The position numbers were made by a program, and so were the translations under genes. This document shows, in pieces, positions 23,237 to 31,965 of a stretch of 43,644 nt of DNA (the stretch's first letter is position 1; every line of letters begins with the position of its first letter). Origin of the DNA: Candidatus Latescibacterota bacterium (lineage in GTDB: Bacteria > Latescibacterota > UBA2968 > SICM01); contig SICM01000015.1 of NCBI GenBank assembly GCA_009694805.1, positions 1 to 43,644 of the forward strand. The letters are read 5' to 3'. The notes under the pieces were generated by a model. The model saw nothing but the letters and a program-made list of their open reading frames with translations, was not told the DNA's origin and searched no databases.

Positions 23237-24928
23237 TTAACCCGTCCGGTCAACTCCCCGGGCCGCGTGCAGTTCGACAATCTCCGGATCGCCGAGGGCT
23301 CCGTCGTAGAGGCGCACATCGCCCAGATCCCCGCTGAACGGCCCCTGGGGGCCGTTGCCGAGCAGCAGCGGCTCCGGATTCCCGAGGTCGAACGTGGTGC
23401 GATCCGGCCCTCGCGCGGTGGCCGCCAGCCGTCCGTTGAGATAGAGACGGAGGTCCCGCCCCTCGCGCACGCCAGCCACGTGGGTCCAGTCCGCTCCGAT
23501 ATCCTTTTCGTGGCTGGCCATCAGCCCCGCCTGACAGGCCAGAACCCGGCCATGGTTGCCCTCGGGATCGCAATCAATAGACCTGGCCTGGCAAACGCCG
23601 GTGCCCGCCATGAGCCGGCCCTGGAACGAGGCCATGCAGCTGACACGACCCCAGCTGGGAAGGCGATCCTGGCTCCAGTCCGGCCGCGTGGCCAGGCTTC
23701 CCAGCAGGGTCCACTGGTCGTCCTTCTCGAAGCGGTAGACCTGCGACTTGGGCAGCACGCCGGCATACAGCTTGCCGTTGTGCACGGTGAGGTCGTTGAC
23801 CTCGTTGATGAGCGGGGTTCCCGGACCGAGCGGGAGCCCGAGACAGCCGACCCTGGCCCAGTCTGTGTTGCCCTCGTGCCTGAGGACATAGGCATGCGGC
23901 CAGGTGCCGATGTGGAGCCGGCCGCCGTAGGCCCGCATGGAATGGATCTGGGTGATGGAATGGGGTCGATCTCCCAGCAGGCGCCAGCCCCCTTCCCCCT
24001 CGAGGCGATAGATTCTCGTGTGCGTGGCCCCGTGGAGCGCCCCGTCCATCGGCATCAGGTTCTCCACGTTGTCGCCATTCAGGCTGCCGCAGTCCACCCA
24101 GCGATCCCCTTCCATCCGGAACACGTGGCCGCCGCCCACGCGGTCCAGCCCGGCATACAGAAAGCCGTCGAAACTGGCCAGCGTCAGCACCCGCACGCTC
24201 TCTCCCACCTGGCCCAGGTCGCGCCAGCGTCGCCCCCCTTCATGGACGAAGACGTGCGAGGGGGCGGGCGCAAAGCCGTCCTTCCCGGCGGACCGGACCC
24301 AGTCCCAGACGCCGGTTCCAGCGTAGAGCCGGCCGGCGTGCACAAGCATGGACTGGACCGACAGATGCCCGGGGTCGCTTCCGAGCCGGCCGCAGTCCTC
24401 CCATTCTGTACCGCCCGCCCATCGAAACACGCGCGCGGCGTCCCGGGGGTCAGAGGCGTCCGAGATGCCCGCATAGAGCGATCCCTCGTAGACCGCCAGG
24501 TCGCTGACCAGCCCGTTGGACGGCCACGGCCTGCCGTAATCCTGCCACGGCCCCAGGTAGGCGTCGTCGATGCCGAAATGGACGTGGCGCGTGTCGCACA
24601 TGGCGTTGTAGCCGGGCGAACTTCCCGCCACGCAGAGCGTAAAGCCGCACCGGGCAGGCCCGTGGAACTTGCCGAGGATCTCCCCGAAGTTACCCCGCAT
24701 CACCGCGGGGCAACGCACCCAGGCCGAGACGGTGAAATCGCGACTTCCCAGCATCAGGCCGGGGGAAGTCGGGACCTCGATCCGACTCCGGCCGGGGCCG
24801 AACCGGACGGCGCCCGTTCCTGGCGAAGGGCCTTCGACATAGCCGACATCGTGGGCGGCGCCCGGATGCCTGCCGGTCCTGTCCCCGGCATTGCCCTTCA
24901 GCGGCCAGTGGGCGATCAGGCTGTTCAT
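23237..24928 (-). CDS. LamG/concanavalin-like domain split by an inserted beta-propeller
   Basis: The product is 563 residues. Residues 1 to about 120 look like the first half of a LamG/concanavalin A-like domain (LIAHWPLKGNAGDRTG, DFTVSAWVRCP, GEILGKFHGPARCGFTLCV). From about 125 to 470 there are roughly seven propeller blades of the form GRLYAGTG, FLYAGLD, GRLHIGTW, GKLYAGVL, RLMAGTGV. From about 475 the second LamG half returns (D480-WTHVAGVREGRDLRLYLNGR, then GDLGDVRLYDGALGDPEI). LamG domains bind sugars or glycans and propellers often bind ligands or proteins. No signal peptide is seen. ATG 24928 is preceded by GGAGGTGAAGGAG. The propeller inserted in the LamG sheet is an uncommon layout. 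Confidence 0.75.
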   Translation of the reverse strand: MNSLIAHWPLKGNAGDRTGRHPGAAHDVGYVEGPSPGTGAVRFGPGRSRIEVPTSPGLMLGSRDFTVSAWVRCPAVMRGNFGEILGKFHGPARCGFTLCVAGSSPGYNAMCDTRHVHFGIDDAYLGPWQDYGRPWPSNGLVSDLAVYEGSLYAGISDASDPRDAARVFRWAGGTEWEDCGRLGSDPGHLSVQSMLVHAGRLYAGTGVWDWVRSAGKDGFAPAPSHVFVHEGGRRWRDLGQVGESVRVLTLASFDGFLYAGLDRVGGGHVFRMEGDRWVDCGSLNGDNVENLMPMDGALHGATHTRIYRLEGEGGWRLLGDRPHSITQIHSMRAYGGRLHIGTWPHAYVLRHEGNTDWARVGCLGLPLGPGTPLINEVNDLTVHNGKLYAGVLPKSQVYRFEKDDQWTLLGSLATRPDWSQDRLPSWGRVSCMASFQGRLMAGTGVCQARSIDCDPEGNHGRVLACQAGLMASHEKDIGADWTHVAGVREGRDLRLYLNGRLAATARGPDRTTFDLGNPEPLLLGNGPQGPFSGDLGDVRLYDGALGDPEIVELHAARGVDRTG

Positions 24929-25020
24929 ACTCCTTCACCTCCGGATGGCGCAAACCTGGCGCCTCGGTGGATGTCGTTTTCGCGGGCGCTTGACCGGCTC
25001 CGAATCCTTCCCGGGTGGCT

Positions 25021-28000
25021 TCACCCCACGGATATCCGGGGAATCTCGACCCGGTCGCCGACCCCGTACTGCCAGATGCCGATGACCTGGCCGCCATAGT
25101 CGCGCTGAAGGTCCGAACCGGGCGCCTCCTCCGCAAGAAACAGCTCACTGGGCACGCCGCGCACGGCGCCGCGAAGCTGCCGTGCCCGGCCCCCCTCTCC
25201 CAGCCACGCACCCGCGAAGTAGTCGCCGCCGGGCTGGGGGATGAGGTCTCCGTCCGCGGACTTTTTGCTGAGGGTCCAGTCCAGGAAGGCATCGACCCAC
25301 AGCCTCCCGTCGGCAGTCCGGGTCACGGGCCCCCGGGCCAGGAGCGCCGTGGGGTCGAAGGTCAGCCAGAGATCGCGCCCTTCGACCTCCGTCTTCACGA
25401 TCCGGAACATGGCGGTGCGGCTGCCGTTGTAGACGCGCACGCACCGGCCGGGAATGAAGTCCTCCGCGCGGTGTCCGGCCCCCGCGATGCGGGCGCGCTG
25501 TCCCGCGTGGTCCGTCTCGCGGATCACCCCCTCGGCGTAGCCTGGTTCACCGGGGCCACCGTACTCCCCGATGCGGATGTCGCGCACGCAGCGCTCGCCC
25601 TGCAGCGTCCACACGCGGATGCCCAGGGCGCGATGCCCCTTGTCGCGGCTCGATCCGACAGGGCTGGCCAGGGTGATCTCGTCCACGGCGCCCTCTCGCG
25701 CCACGCGCAGCGTCAGCGGCGAAGTCCCCACGACCTCGATCTGCTCCACAACCGGCGTGCCCTGGTAAGGGTCCATCACGGTCAGGAAGTGCGACGCCTC
25801 GCCGTCCCTGGCCTCGCGCCGCGCCAGGACATAGTCGAGCCCCCAGTCCGCCGGGCGGGCGGGAGAGCGGCCGGTTCCCACGATCACCTGAAGCGGCGCC
25901 CCCACCGGCACGATGTGCAGGTTGAGCCGGTCGCCGCCCTCTATGCCATAGTCCCACGTCCAGCCGGAAGGCCTGTCCAGGGTCGCCCGCCGTATCCTCG
26001 ACAGGAAGCACCCAAACGCCGTCCCCGCTCGCCCCCATCGGTCGGTGAACGCGGCGAACTGCGACACCTCCGGCCCGGCCAGCGTGCCGGTGCGCTGCTC
26101 CGTCCAGTCCAGCGACGGCAACTGCACGGGCCTGAGCGGGCCGTGCCAGCTCTGGGTGTGCTCCTGGCCTCCCCGCACGGCAAAGAGGTCCACGACGTAG
26201 AACCGGCCGGGTGCGACATCCACCAGGACCGTGGTGCGTTCGTAGAGGTCCACCCCGTGGGCCGGCCCTTCGGCAAACAGCGGGGCCGGATAGGGGTCGT
26301 GGGAGGCCGTGACCGCGTGCACCCCGTCGATAGACACGAAGAGACGGCACGCGCCCCCGCGTCCGTCCGCGCCGTTGGTCTGATCCACGGTCACGGTGTT
26401 GTGGGCGATGGTGGCATTGTCCCATTCCTTGCGGTACTCCCACGTCGTGGGATAGCCCAGGTCCGGCAGGAGGTCCACGCCTCGCGCCCACAGCTCCAGG
26501 TTCAGGTTGTCGCACTGACGGTGCCCGATGATGGAGGTGTAGTTGAGGGCCAGTGCGCGGTGGTTCGGCCCGGGCTCGTTCTCGACGATGGCCACCCCGT
26601 ACCCGTCCAGCAGCCGGGGCCTCCGCTCGATGCAGGACTCCGGACGGGCCAGCAGCGCCCTGATCTCGGCCTCGGGGTACGGCTCGAACAGGTCGCCGGC
26701 GGTCAGCACCCCGTCGGGCCCGGTGCAGGCCCGCGCGTGTCGGGGGTCGCCGTACCGCGCCACGGCATAGAGGTTCTGTGCCCCCAGGAGGGAGTGCGTG
26801 CGGGGCTGCTTGCGGCGCTCCGGCCGGTCCGTGATGCCTCCGGTGTCCCCCACCGAGGGCGCGACGTCGCTCCCGATCAGGAGGTCGATGTGATGGTCGA
26901 AGATCGCCCGGCCTTTGGGGTTGCCGAACAGGTCCGGAAAACGGTCCTCCGTAAAGCGGCCGGGCTGCCGCCGGCGAACCTCCTCCATCAGCCGGTTCAC
27001 GCGGATGAAGTCCAGCTTGATCGTGTTGTAGCCAGGGCTCTCGATCCCGCCGCCGTCCGTGGTCAGTCCGTTGAGGATCACCCACGCGGCGCGGCCGTCA
27101 CCCTGGAAGGCGTACTCCACCATGTCCGCCGAGTTCGGGTGGCGGCCCTCATCGTAGTCGTCCATCACGAGCGCGCAGGCCAGCGCCGCGGCCTGATGGT
27201 GCCCCGCGTTCCCCCGGATGTGGCCGTTCAGCAGGCCCTCCATGCCCACCCGGAGGAGGTTCTCCTCGATGTAGCGGCGCAGGTCGTCGCCGCTCTGGAC
27301 GGACATCCCCCTGGCCCTCAGGAACCCGAGCATGCCCGGGTCCTGATCCATGTAGTTCCAGAGGCCGTCGTAGGCGTACGCCATCGCCTCCAGGCAGAAC
27401 GTCTCCCAGATCAGGTCGGTGATCATGCCCCCCGTCTTGTACCGGTAGTGCGGGTCGTGCCCGCCGAAGGGCCCGTACGCCAGGCGATCCTTCCGGTCCG
27501 TGAAGTTGGGGTACTCGCTGGCCAGCCTCGCCAGCAGGATGCAGCCCTTTCGGGCGTAGCGCTCGTCGCCGGTGAGCAGCCAGGCCTGAGACAACGAATG
27601 CAGGCAGGGGATGGTGTTGTTGCCGTAAGCCATGTGGGCGTATTCCACCAGGAAGTTGTAGCGCTTGCCGTCCACCACGCAACCGCCCCCGTCGTCCGGG
27701 AAATCCCCGGAGGTCATGTCCCCGTTCATGTAGTCGTTGCTGGGGTACCATTCCCCTCCCGCCCGGCACCGGACCTTGTACGGATGATGGATCGGATCCG
27801 TGGTCCAGGCGGTCCACACGCTGTGCTTCCGTACCTCCTCGCCGTGCACGGGGCACAGGGCCTGAGTGTCGTGAACCTGGAACCGTGGAATCAGCGTCGT
27901 GGGCTGCATCAACCAGATGAAGTCGTCGCTCTGGGCGATGCAGTCCGCGGCCGATCCGTACGTCCTGCCGATGTAGTACATGTTGGCGTCGCCGGCCATC

Positions 28001-28125
28001 ATGCGCCGCCGCAGGTCCCGAGACCATTCGTGGCCCGCGGCGAGGTTCGCCCTGCCCCGGGCCACGCGCTCGGGGGTGTAGTAGGTCGGCTCGGACTTGG
28101 CGCTGACGGAGTTGAGGGACATCAT
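25021..28125 (-). CDS. Heparinase II/III-like polysaccharide lyase 4, divergent active site
   Basis: The product is 1034 residues from an ATG-ATG pair with GGAGG upstream. It has an N-terminal YYTPERVARGRANLAAGHEW segment and a decayed zinc ribbon (C91-P-V-H94 and C120-R-A-G123 in place of two CxxC pairs). An alpha/alpha toroid (HMAYGNNTIPCLHSLSQAWL) follows, then candidate catalytic Y366 in E-S-P-G-Y and the heparinase II/III sheet region. At the HxHxD position it has H535-R-Q-C-D539 (GHRQCDNLNLELW), so the second histidine is glutamine. It may have another metal site, another substrate or reduced activity. A C-terminal region of about 350 residues is unlike lyases 2 and 3. No signal peptide is seen. 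Its first 45 codons are repeated in a chimeric fragment at 32299-32433. Confidence 0.83.
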   Translation of the reverse strand: MMSLNSVSAKSEPTYYTPERVARGRANLAAGHEWSRDLRRRMMAGDANMYYIGRTYGSAADCIAQSDDFIWLMQPTTLIPRFQVHDTQALCPVHGEEVRKHSVWTAWTTDPIHHPYKVRCRAGGEWYPSNDYMNGDMTSGDFPDDGGGCVVDGKRYNFLVEYAHMAYGNNTIPCLHSLSQAWLLTGDERYARKGCILLARLASEYPNFTDRKDRLAYGPFGGHDPHYRYKTGGMITDLIWETFCLEAMAYAYDGLWNYMDQDPGMLGFLRARGMSVQSGDDLRRYIEENLLRVGMEGLLNGHIRGNAGHHQAAALACALVMDDYDEGRHPNSADMVEYAFQGDGRAAWVILNGLTTDGGGIESPGYNTIKLDFIRVNRLMEEVRRRQPGRFTEDRFPDLFGNPKGRAIFDHHIDLLIGSDVAPSVGDTGGITDRPERRKQPRTHSLLGAQNLYAVARYGDPRHARACTGPDGVLTAGDLFEPYPEAEIRALLARPESCIERRPRLLDGYGVAIVENEPGPNHRALALNYTSIIGHRQCDNLNLELWARGVDLLPDLGYPTTWEYRKEWDNATIAHNTVTVDQTNGADGRGGACRLFVSIDGVHAVTASHDPYPAPLFAEGPAHGVDLYERTTVLVDVAPGRFYVVDLFAVRGGQEHTQSWHGPLRPVQLPSLDWTEQRTGTLAGPEVSQFAAFTDRWGRAGTAFGCFLSRIRRATLDRPSGWTWDYGIEGGDRLNLHIVPVGAPLQVIVGTGRSPARPADWGLDYVLARREARDGEASHFLTVMDPYQGTPVVEQIEVVGTSPLTLRVAREGAVDEITLASPVGSSRDKGHRALGIRVWTLQGERCVRDIRIGEYGGPGEPGYAEGVIRETDHAGQRARIAGAGHRAEDFIPGRCVRVYNGSRTAMFRIVKTEVEGRDLWLTFDPTALLARGPVTRTADGRLWVDAFLDWTLSKKSADGDLIPQPGGDYFAGAWLGEGGRARQLRGAVRGVPSELFLAEEAPGSDLQRDYGGQVIGIWQYGVGDRVEIPRISVG
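27988..28122. repeat. 135-bp direct repeat, copy 1 (start of lyase 4)
   Basis: This segment matches 32299-32433 over 135 bp without gaps, with about 12 mismatches by eye. It covers the first 45 codons of lyase 4. Several mismatches are clustered at the codons for RANLA/QQNLA; others are scattered, so the copies have had time to diverge. Confidence 0.8.
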
Positions 28126-28155
28126 GGACGAGACCTCCGAGAAGGAACGGACCGA

Positions 28156-30108
28156 CTACGGCAGGACGTTCTCCAGCACCGCGACTTTGTGCACGCAATC
28201 GCAATAGACGCTCTTCCCGTGCACCCAGCATCGGTGGAGAAAGCCCTTGCGGAAGACGGCCATGTCAGAGAAAGCATCGCGCGGAAAGTCCCACAACCGC
28301 AACGAGCGGTCGGTGGTTACCAGGAACAGCCCCGGCGTCCCCGCGTAAAGAATGTCCTTCGCGCCTTTCGGCAGGGGGATCATATCGGCATCGGATGCGA
28401 AGGCGCATGCGGCTTCGTCGAACACGCCCAGGCGGCCGTCGTCCCCGCGCATCAACCAGTTCCGTCCGCCGAGCGGGCCGACGGTCATCAGCTGACGCAG
28501 TCCGCGCGGGGCAATGGCACGTTTGACGACGTCCATGGTGACCGGGTCCATGGTGACGGCGTAGACCCTGTCGCACACGGGGACGGCGGTACCCGCATCG
28601 CTGAGGAACGAGGTGCCCGCGACCAGATGCTTCGTGGCCGGGTCCCACAGGGGGTTCAGGACGTGCTGATTCTTGAGGCTGGCGTTCCGGTAGGCGGCCT
28701 CGCCGGTCTTCGTGTCGTAGCGGATCAGGGCGCCGTCCAGCGTGCCGTAAAGCGGCTTGAACGCGGCCCAGACGATTTGACCGTCGGTCGCCATGCCCGC
28801 GCCGTGCTGGCCCTGGTCGCTCTTCGCCACCAGCCGGGGATTGCGCGGCCAGTTGGCCGGACGCCCGGGGTCGAACTCGGTGAGCTGGGACCCCCCGTAC
28901 GCGATGAAGTAGACCTTCCCGTTCACGGTCAGCGCGGCGTCGATCTGGCCGTAGGAAGCGGCCGCGCGGCCGCCGTCCTGTCCCTTGCCCGTCTTCGTAT
29001 CCAGGATCCAGAAGTTCTGGCAGATGAAGGGCGTGCCGACGACCCTGTCCTTCCCGGCGGGACAGACGGCATGGCCCAGATGGACATCCCGATGCTCGTA
29101 TTTGACCGTCCGCTCCAGGGCGCCGCTCCGGGCGTCAAAACGCTGGATGAGGCCGTGAAGGTCCACCGCGAGGATGCGACCACTCCGCGTCAGGGCGATC
29201 CCCTGCCCCAGATGATCGGCAAGCACCGCCATCGTGCGCACGTCGCCGGTCCGGGCGTCCCACCGGAGCAGCTTGCTGTCGCCCGAGTCCTGGCTCTGGA
29301 TCCCATAGACAACGTTCCCGATCGCGCCGAACCAGGTCGCCTCCTCGCGCGGCGGTCTCGGGCAGCGAGCGACGCGGCCCGTCAGGCCGTTCAGCCATCC
29401 GAGATGCGGGATGTAGATTTTTCCGCTCTTGATATACGAACCGGTTCTCACATGCCTCAGGGCCGGATGCCGGGGATCCTCGATCAGGACCCGAGCGTCG
29501 ATGCGCTCCTCCTGGGGGAACCAGCGCACATAAGTGAGTCCGGGCGTCTCAAGCAGGAAGCCGTAGGACCCGTCGGGGTTTCGCCAGTGGAACCAGTGGA
29601 AATGGCAGGGACCCATCTCCTCCTGCGAGTAGGTCCGGATGTACTTCCTCCTCACAGTGTCGAAGGAGACCATCGCGCTGCCGCAGCCGGTGAAAACCTT
29701 TTTCGTGTCCGGGTCGTAGGCCAGGCCGGATTGGATGTAATGGCCCGCGGGAGCCGGGTAGGATTCCAGGGCGCCCGAGGAGAGCGTCAACCGGTAGAGG
29801 CCCGGACCGGCGGGGCCGCCGCCGCCCATCCAGACCGTGTCGGGGTCACCCCCCGCGACCGCGCCGTAGCAGTAGGTGGGACGCGCGCCTTTCGGCCAGG
29901 CGTAGGCGCGATAAGCGCCCCGTTCGTCCAGGACGAGGGTGCGGGCGCCGGTCGTGCCGTTCAGGCTCGAGATGGCGAACCGTTCCAGGCCTCGACGGTC
30001 GACGCCCAGGCTGACGAGCCCGCTGTTGACGAACGGGTCCTCGGTTTCCGGCTTTGGAAATACGCTTGCCCGTCCCCGTTTCCGGGCCAGGGTGATCTCG
30101 TGCGCCAT
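28156..30108 (-). CDS. Beta-propeller protein (PQQ/YVTN-like repeats)
   Basis: The product is 650 residues, made almost entirely of beta-propeller-like blades: GLYRLTLSSGALESYPAP, KVFTGCGSAMVSFDTVRR, LLRWDARTGDVRTM, LIQRFDARSGALERTV, NFWILDTKTGKGQDGG, ALIRYDTKTGEAAYRN, RLGVFDEAACAF, SLRLWDFPRD. The D-x-K/R-T-G turns are typical of PQQ-like or YVTN repeats, but the tryptophan-docking motif of PQQ enzymes is not evident. I assign no enzyme activity; such proteins bind ligands or act as non-catalytic platforms. No signal peptide is seen, which is odd for this class. ATG 30108 has AGGAGG upstream. It lies 30 bp before lyase 4 and is likely translated from the same mRNA. Confidence 0.75.
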   Translation of the reverse strand: MAHEITLARKRGRASVFPKPETEDPFVNSGLVSLGVDRRGLERFAISSLNGTTGARTLVLDERGAYRAYAWPKGARPTYCYGAVAGGDPDTVWMGGGGPAGPGLYRLTLSSGALESYPAPAGHYIQSGLAYDPDTKKVFTGCGSAMVSFDTVRRKYIRTYSQEEMGPCHFHWFHWRNPDGSYGFLLETPGLTYVRWFPQEERIDARVLIEDPRHPALRHVRTGSYIKSGKIYIPHLGWLNGLTGRVARCPRPPREEATWFGAIGNVVYGIQSQDSGDSKLLRWDARTGDVRTMAVLADHLGQGIALTRSGRILAVDLHGLIQRFDARSGALERTVKYEHRDVHLGHAVCPAGKDRVVGTPFICQNFWILDTKTGKGQDGGRAAASYGQIDAALTVNGKVYFIAYGGSQLTEFDPGRPANWPRNPRLVAKSDQGQHGAGMATDGQIVWAAFKPLYGTLDGALIRYDTKTGEAAYRNASLKNQHVLNPLWDPATKHLVAGTSFLSDAGTAVPVCDRVYAVTMDPVTMDVVKRAIAPRGLRQLMTVGPLGGRNWLMRGDDGRLGVFDEAACAFASDADMIPLPKGAKDILYAGTPGLFLVTTDRSLRLWDFPRDAFSDMAVFRKGFLHRCWVHGKSVYCDCVHKVAVLENVLP

Positions 30109-30140
30109 GGTGCACTCCTCCTCGGTGAAGCGGTTCGGGG

Positions 30141-30459
30141 CTATGGCGCTTTCGGTTCGTAACCGGAAGCGTCCAGATAATCCAGGGCGAAGGGAATCAC
30201 ACTCCCCTTGACGAGCAGGTTCCCGACGGCGAATCCGACTCCCGCCGAGTCGATCCCGGTCGATTCCCCGCTGAAGAGGCAGTTTCGGAAGCTACAGCGC
30301 AGATTGCCCTGATCGCTGAACCCGGCATCCGCGACGGAACAGGCATCGAACGTGTACTCGACTTCGCGACCCTGAACATCGCCGATCGGGTGGCAGTTCC
30401 GGACCAGGACCGGGCCGTAGGGGGAGTCGGGCGAGCCGCAGGCATTGAGCCTAAATCGT
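30141..30459 (-). pseudogene. C-terminal remnant of a beta-helix-like protein
   Basis: From about 30459 down to the TAG at 30141-30143 the frame gives roughly 105 residues with beta-helix coil character (VLVRNCHPIGDVQGREVEY, FDACSVADAGFSDQGNLRCS, FRNCLFSGESTGIDSAG). No start codon or ribosome site belongs to it: it begins abruptly inside the end of the truncated Kelch frame and in a different frame. The open frame extends upstream to 30761, but there it is only a shadow of the Kelch frame. I read it as the 3' part of a lost gene joined to the Kelch gene by deletion or recombination near 30455. It ends 33 bp before the propeller gene. Confidence 0.5.
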
Positions 30460-30894
30460 CGTTTTGCCGTCGGCGGAGTTCCAGATGTCGTTGATGTAGT
30501 AGCGCTGGTTGGCGTCGCCGCCCACGATCCACATCCGGTCCTTGTAGACGACGTACCCGGCGGTATGGCGCCCCTCCCAGTCGGCGGCCGGGTTGAAGGT
30601 GGCATCGAGGTACGTGTTGGGCTTGACGAGGGTCCAGTCGAGTCCTTCCTCCGAAGACCAGACCTCGTTGTTGCAGATCCGGGGGAAGTGGACCTTGTCG
30701 TTCGGGTTCCAGCCGCCGAGGAGCCAGAGGCGATCCCTGAAGACCAGGGCACCCGCCCCATCGCGCGGCGCCCACGGCGCGGTCGTGGTCACCTTCCTCC
30801 ATTCGTAGCGCGTCTCGGCACGTACGACGGAAGCAACGCACAATGCGGCCAGCATCACCGTCGCGGTCACACACAGAGACATCCAGTCGCTCAT
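30451..30894 (-). pseudogene. Truncated Kelch-repeat protein with signal peptide
   Basis: The frame gives 147 residues from ATG 30894. Residues 1-26 form a clear signal peptide: a hydrophobic VTATVMLAALCVASVV stretch ending in RAE. Kelch blades follow: ALVFRDRLWLLGGWN, NNEVWSSEEGLDWT, YVVYKDRMWIVGGD and NDIWNSADGKTTI, where it stops at TAG 30451. A Kelch propeller needs about six blades, as in the intact paralogue at 33436-34380, and this has under three. The last blade is cut just where W-x-x should follow GK, and another frame with beta-helix character takes over. It is the only gene in the locus with an obvious secretion signal. Confidence 0.6.
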
Positions 30895-31005
30895 CGCCTG
30901 CCCTTTTCTCCTGGACTCCATCGTCGGATTCCCCGGTGAGGTACTGCCCGGCCGGCTCACTTGCACGTCTTGCAGATTCAGCGCATTCTACAGGTCCCCC
31001 TTTCC

Positions 31006-31902
31006 TCACTTCGGTGTGCCCGGCCTCGCCTCCCCGGTATCCAGCCCGAGATACTCATACATCACGGCGGCCATCTCCGACGTATCGTGTTTGCCTCTGC
31101 CGTCCTTCACCGCGTTGCGCAGCAGGTTCAGCCCGCCGTCCAGGAGGAATGCCGGCACGTTGAACTGATCGTAGAGCCTTTTCATGTAGACCATGTCCTT
31201 GAGGGCCATCTCCAGCGCGAAGTCCATGCGGTAGTTCTTCTCGACGAACTTGCGGCCGTAGAAGTCGAAGACCCGGTTGCCGAAGGGCCCCTCGTTCATG
31301 ATCCGGAACAGGTTCTTCGTGTCGATGCCCAGCTTCTCCATCAACGGGAACATCTGAGCGGCCAGTGCCGCGTACATCAGGCCCTGGAAGTTCATGGCGA
31401 TCTTGACCGTGTGGGCGCTCCCGATGGGGCCCATCTCGTTGATGGGCGTGGCATAGCAGGCCACGATTTCCCGAACGTCCTTCACGGCCTCCGGATCGCC
31501 TGAGATCATGCAAGGGGCCGTTCCGGCGGCCGTATCGGCCGGACCGCCCAATAACGGCGCATCGATGAACTGGCCTCCCTTGGCCCTGAACCTGGCGTAC
31601 AGCTCCTTGGTCGACTCAGGATAGCTGGTCGAGGTATCCACGATGGTCTTGCCGGAAACGCCCTTTTCCAGGAACTCCCCCGTGACGGCTTCCACCACAT
31701 TGGAGTTGGGCAAGGAAAGGAAGGTAACCTCGCTGGCCAGAAAGACCTCGAGGCTGGATGCGGCCGTTTTGGCTTTTTCTCTGAAATTGGCAAGCGCCTG
31801 CGGATCCGCGTCGAACACCGTCGTGGGATAGCCTTTCTTCACGATATTCTCACACATCCCGCGCCCCATTTTACCGAGACCAATGTATCCAACCTTGCGC
31901 AT
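31006..31902 (-). CDS. NAD(P)-dependent beta-hydroxyacid dehydrogenase (3-hydroxyisobutyrate dehydrogenase family)
   Basis: The product is 298 residues, the standard family length. The Rossmann motif is G8-L-G-K-M-G13 in VGYIGLGKMGRGM. The substrate loop reads DAPLLGGPADTAAGT and the catalytic lysine is K167 in TVKIAMNF, with the conserved asparagine four residues on. The family includes 3-hydroxyisobutyrate, tartronate-semialdehyde and succinic-semialdehyde reductases. In uronate-degrading loci such an enzyme often reduces tartronate semialdehyde or a related aldehyde, which is inference here. ATG 31902 has an AAGGAGGA ribosome site. The gene is intact, yet both neighbours are chimeric fragments. 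It is cytoplasmic. Confidence 0.92.
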   Translation of the reverse strand: MRKVGYIGLGKMGRGMCENIVKKGYPTTVFDADPQALANFREKAKTAASSLEVFLASEVTFLSLPNSNVVEAVTGEFLEKGVSGKTIVDTSTSYPESTKELYARFRAKGGQFIDAPLLGGPADTAAGTAPCMISGDPEAVKDVREIVACYATPINEMGPIGSAHTVKIAMNFQGLMYAALAAQMFPLMEKLGIDTKNLFRIMNEGPFGNRVFDFYGRKFVEKNYRMDFALEMALKDMVYMKRLYDQFNVPAFLLDGGLNLLRNAVKDGRGKHDTSEMAAVMYEYLGLDTGEARPGTPK

Positions 31903-31965
31903 CGTGTTCCTCCTTGTTTTTCGCGGATGGACTCTGCACCGAAAGCCGTCAAGCCGCTCGACGGA

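Noticed and set aside
25015-30162. A 1715-codon open frame on the + strand over lyase 4 and the propeller gene
   Set aside because: It is antisense to two well-supported genes and rich in arginine, proline and histidine, as expected of a shadow frame in high-GC DNA.
30451-30894. Reading the truncated Kelch gene as a complete small protein
   Set aside because: Under three blades cannot close a propeller, and the stop falls inside a blade.
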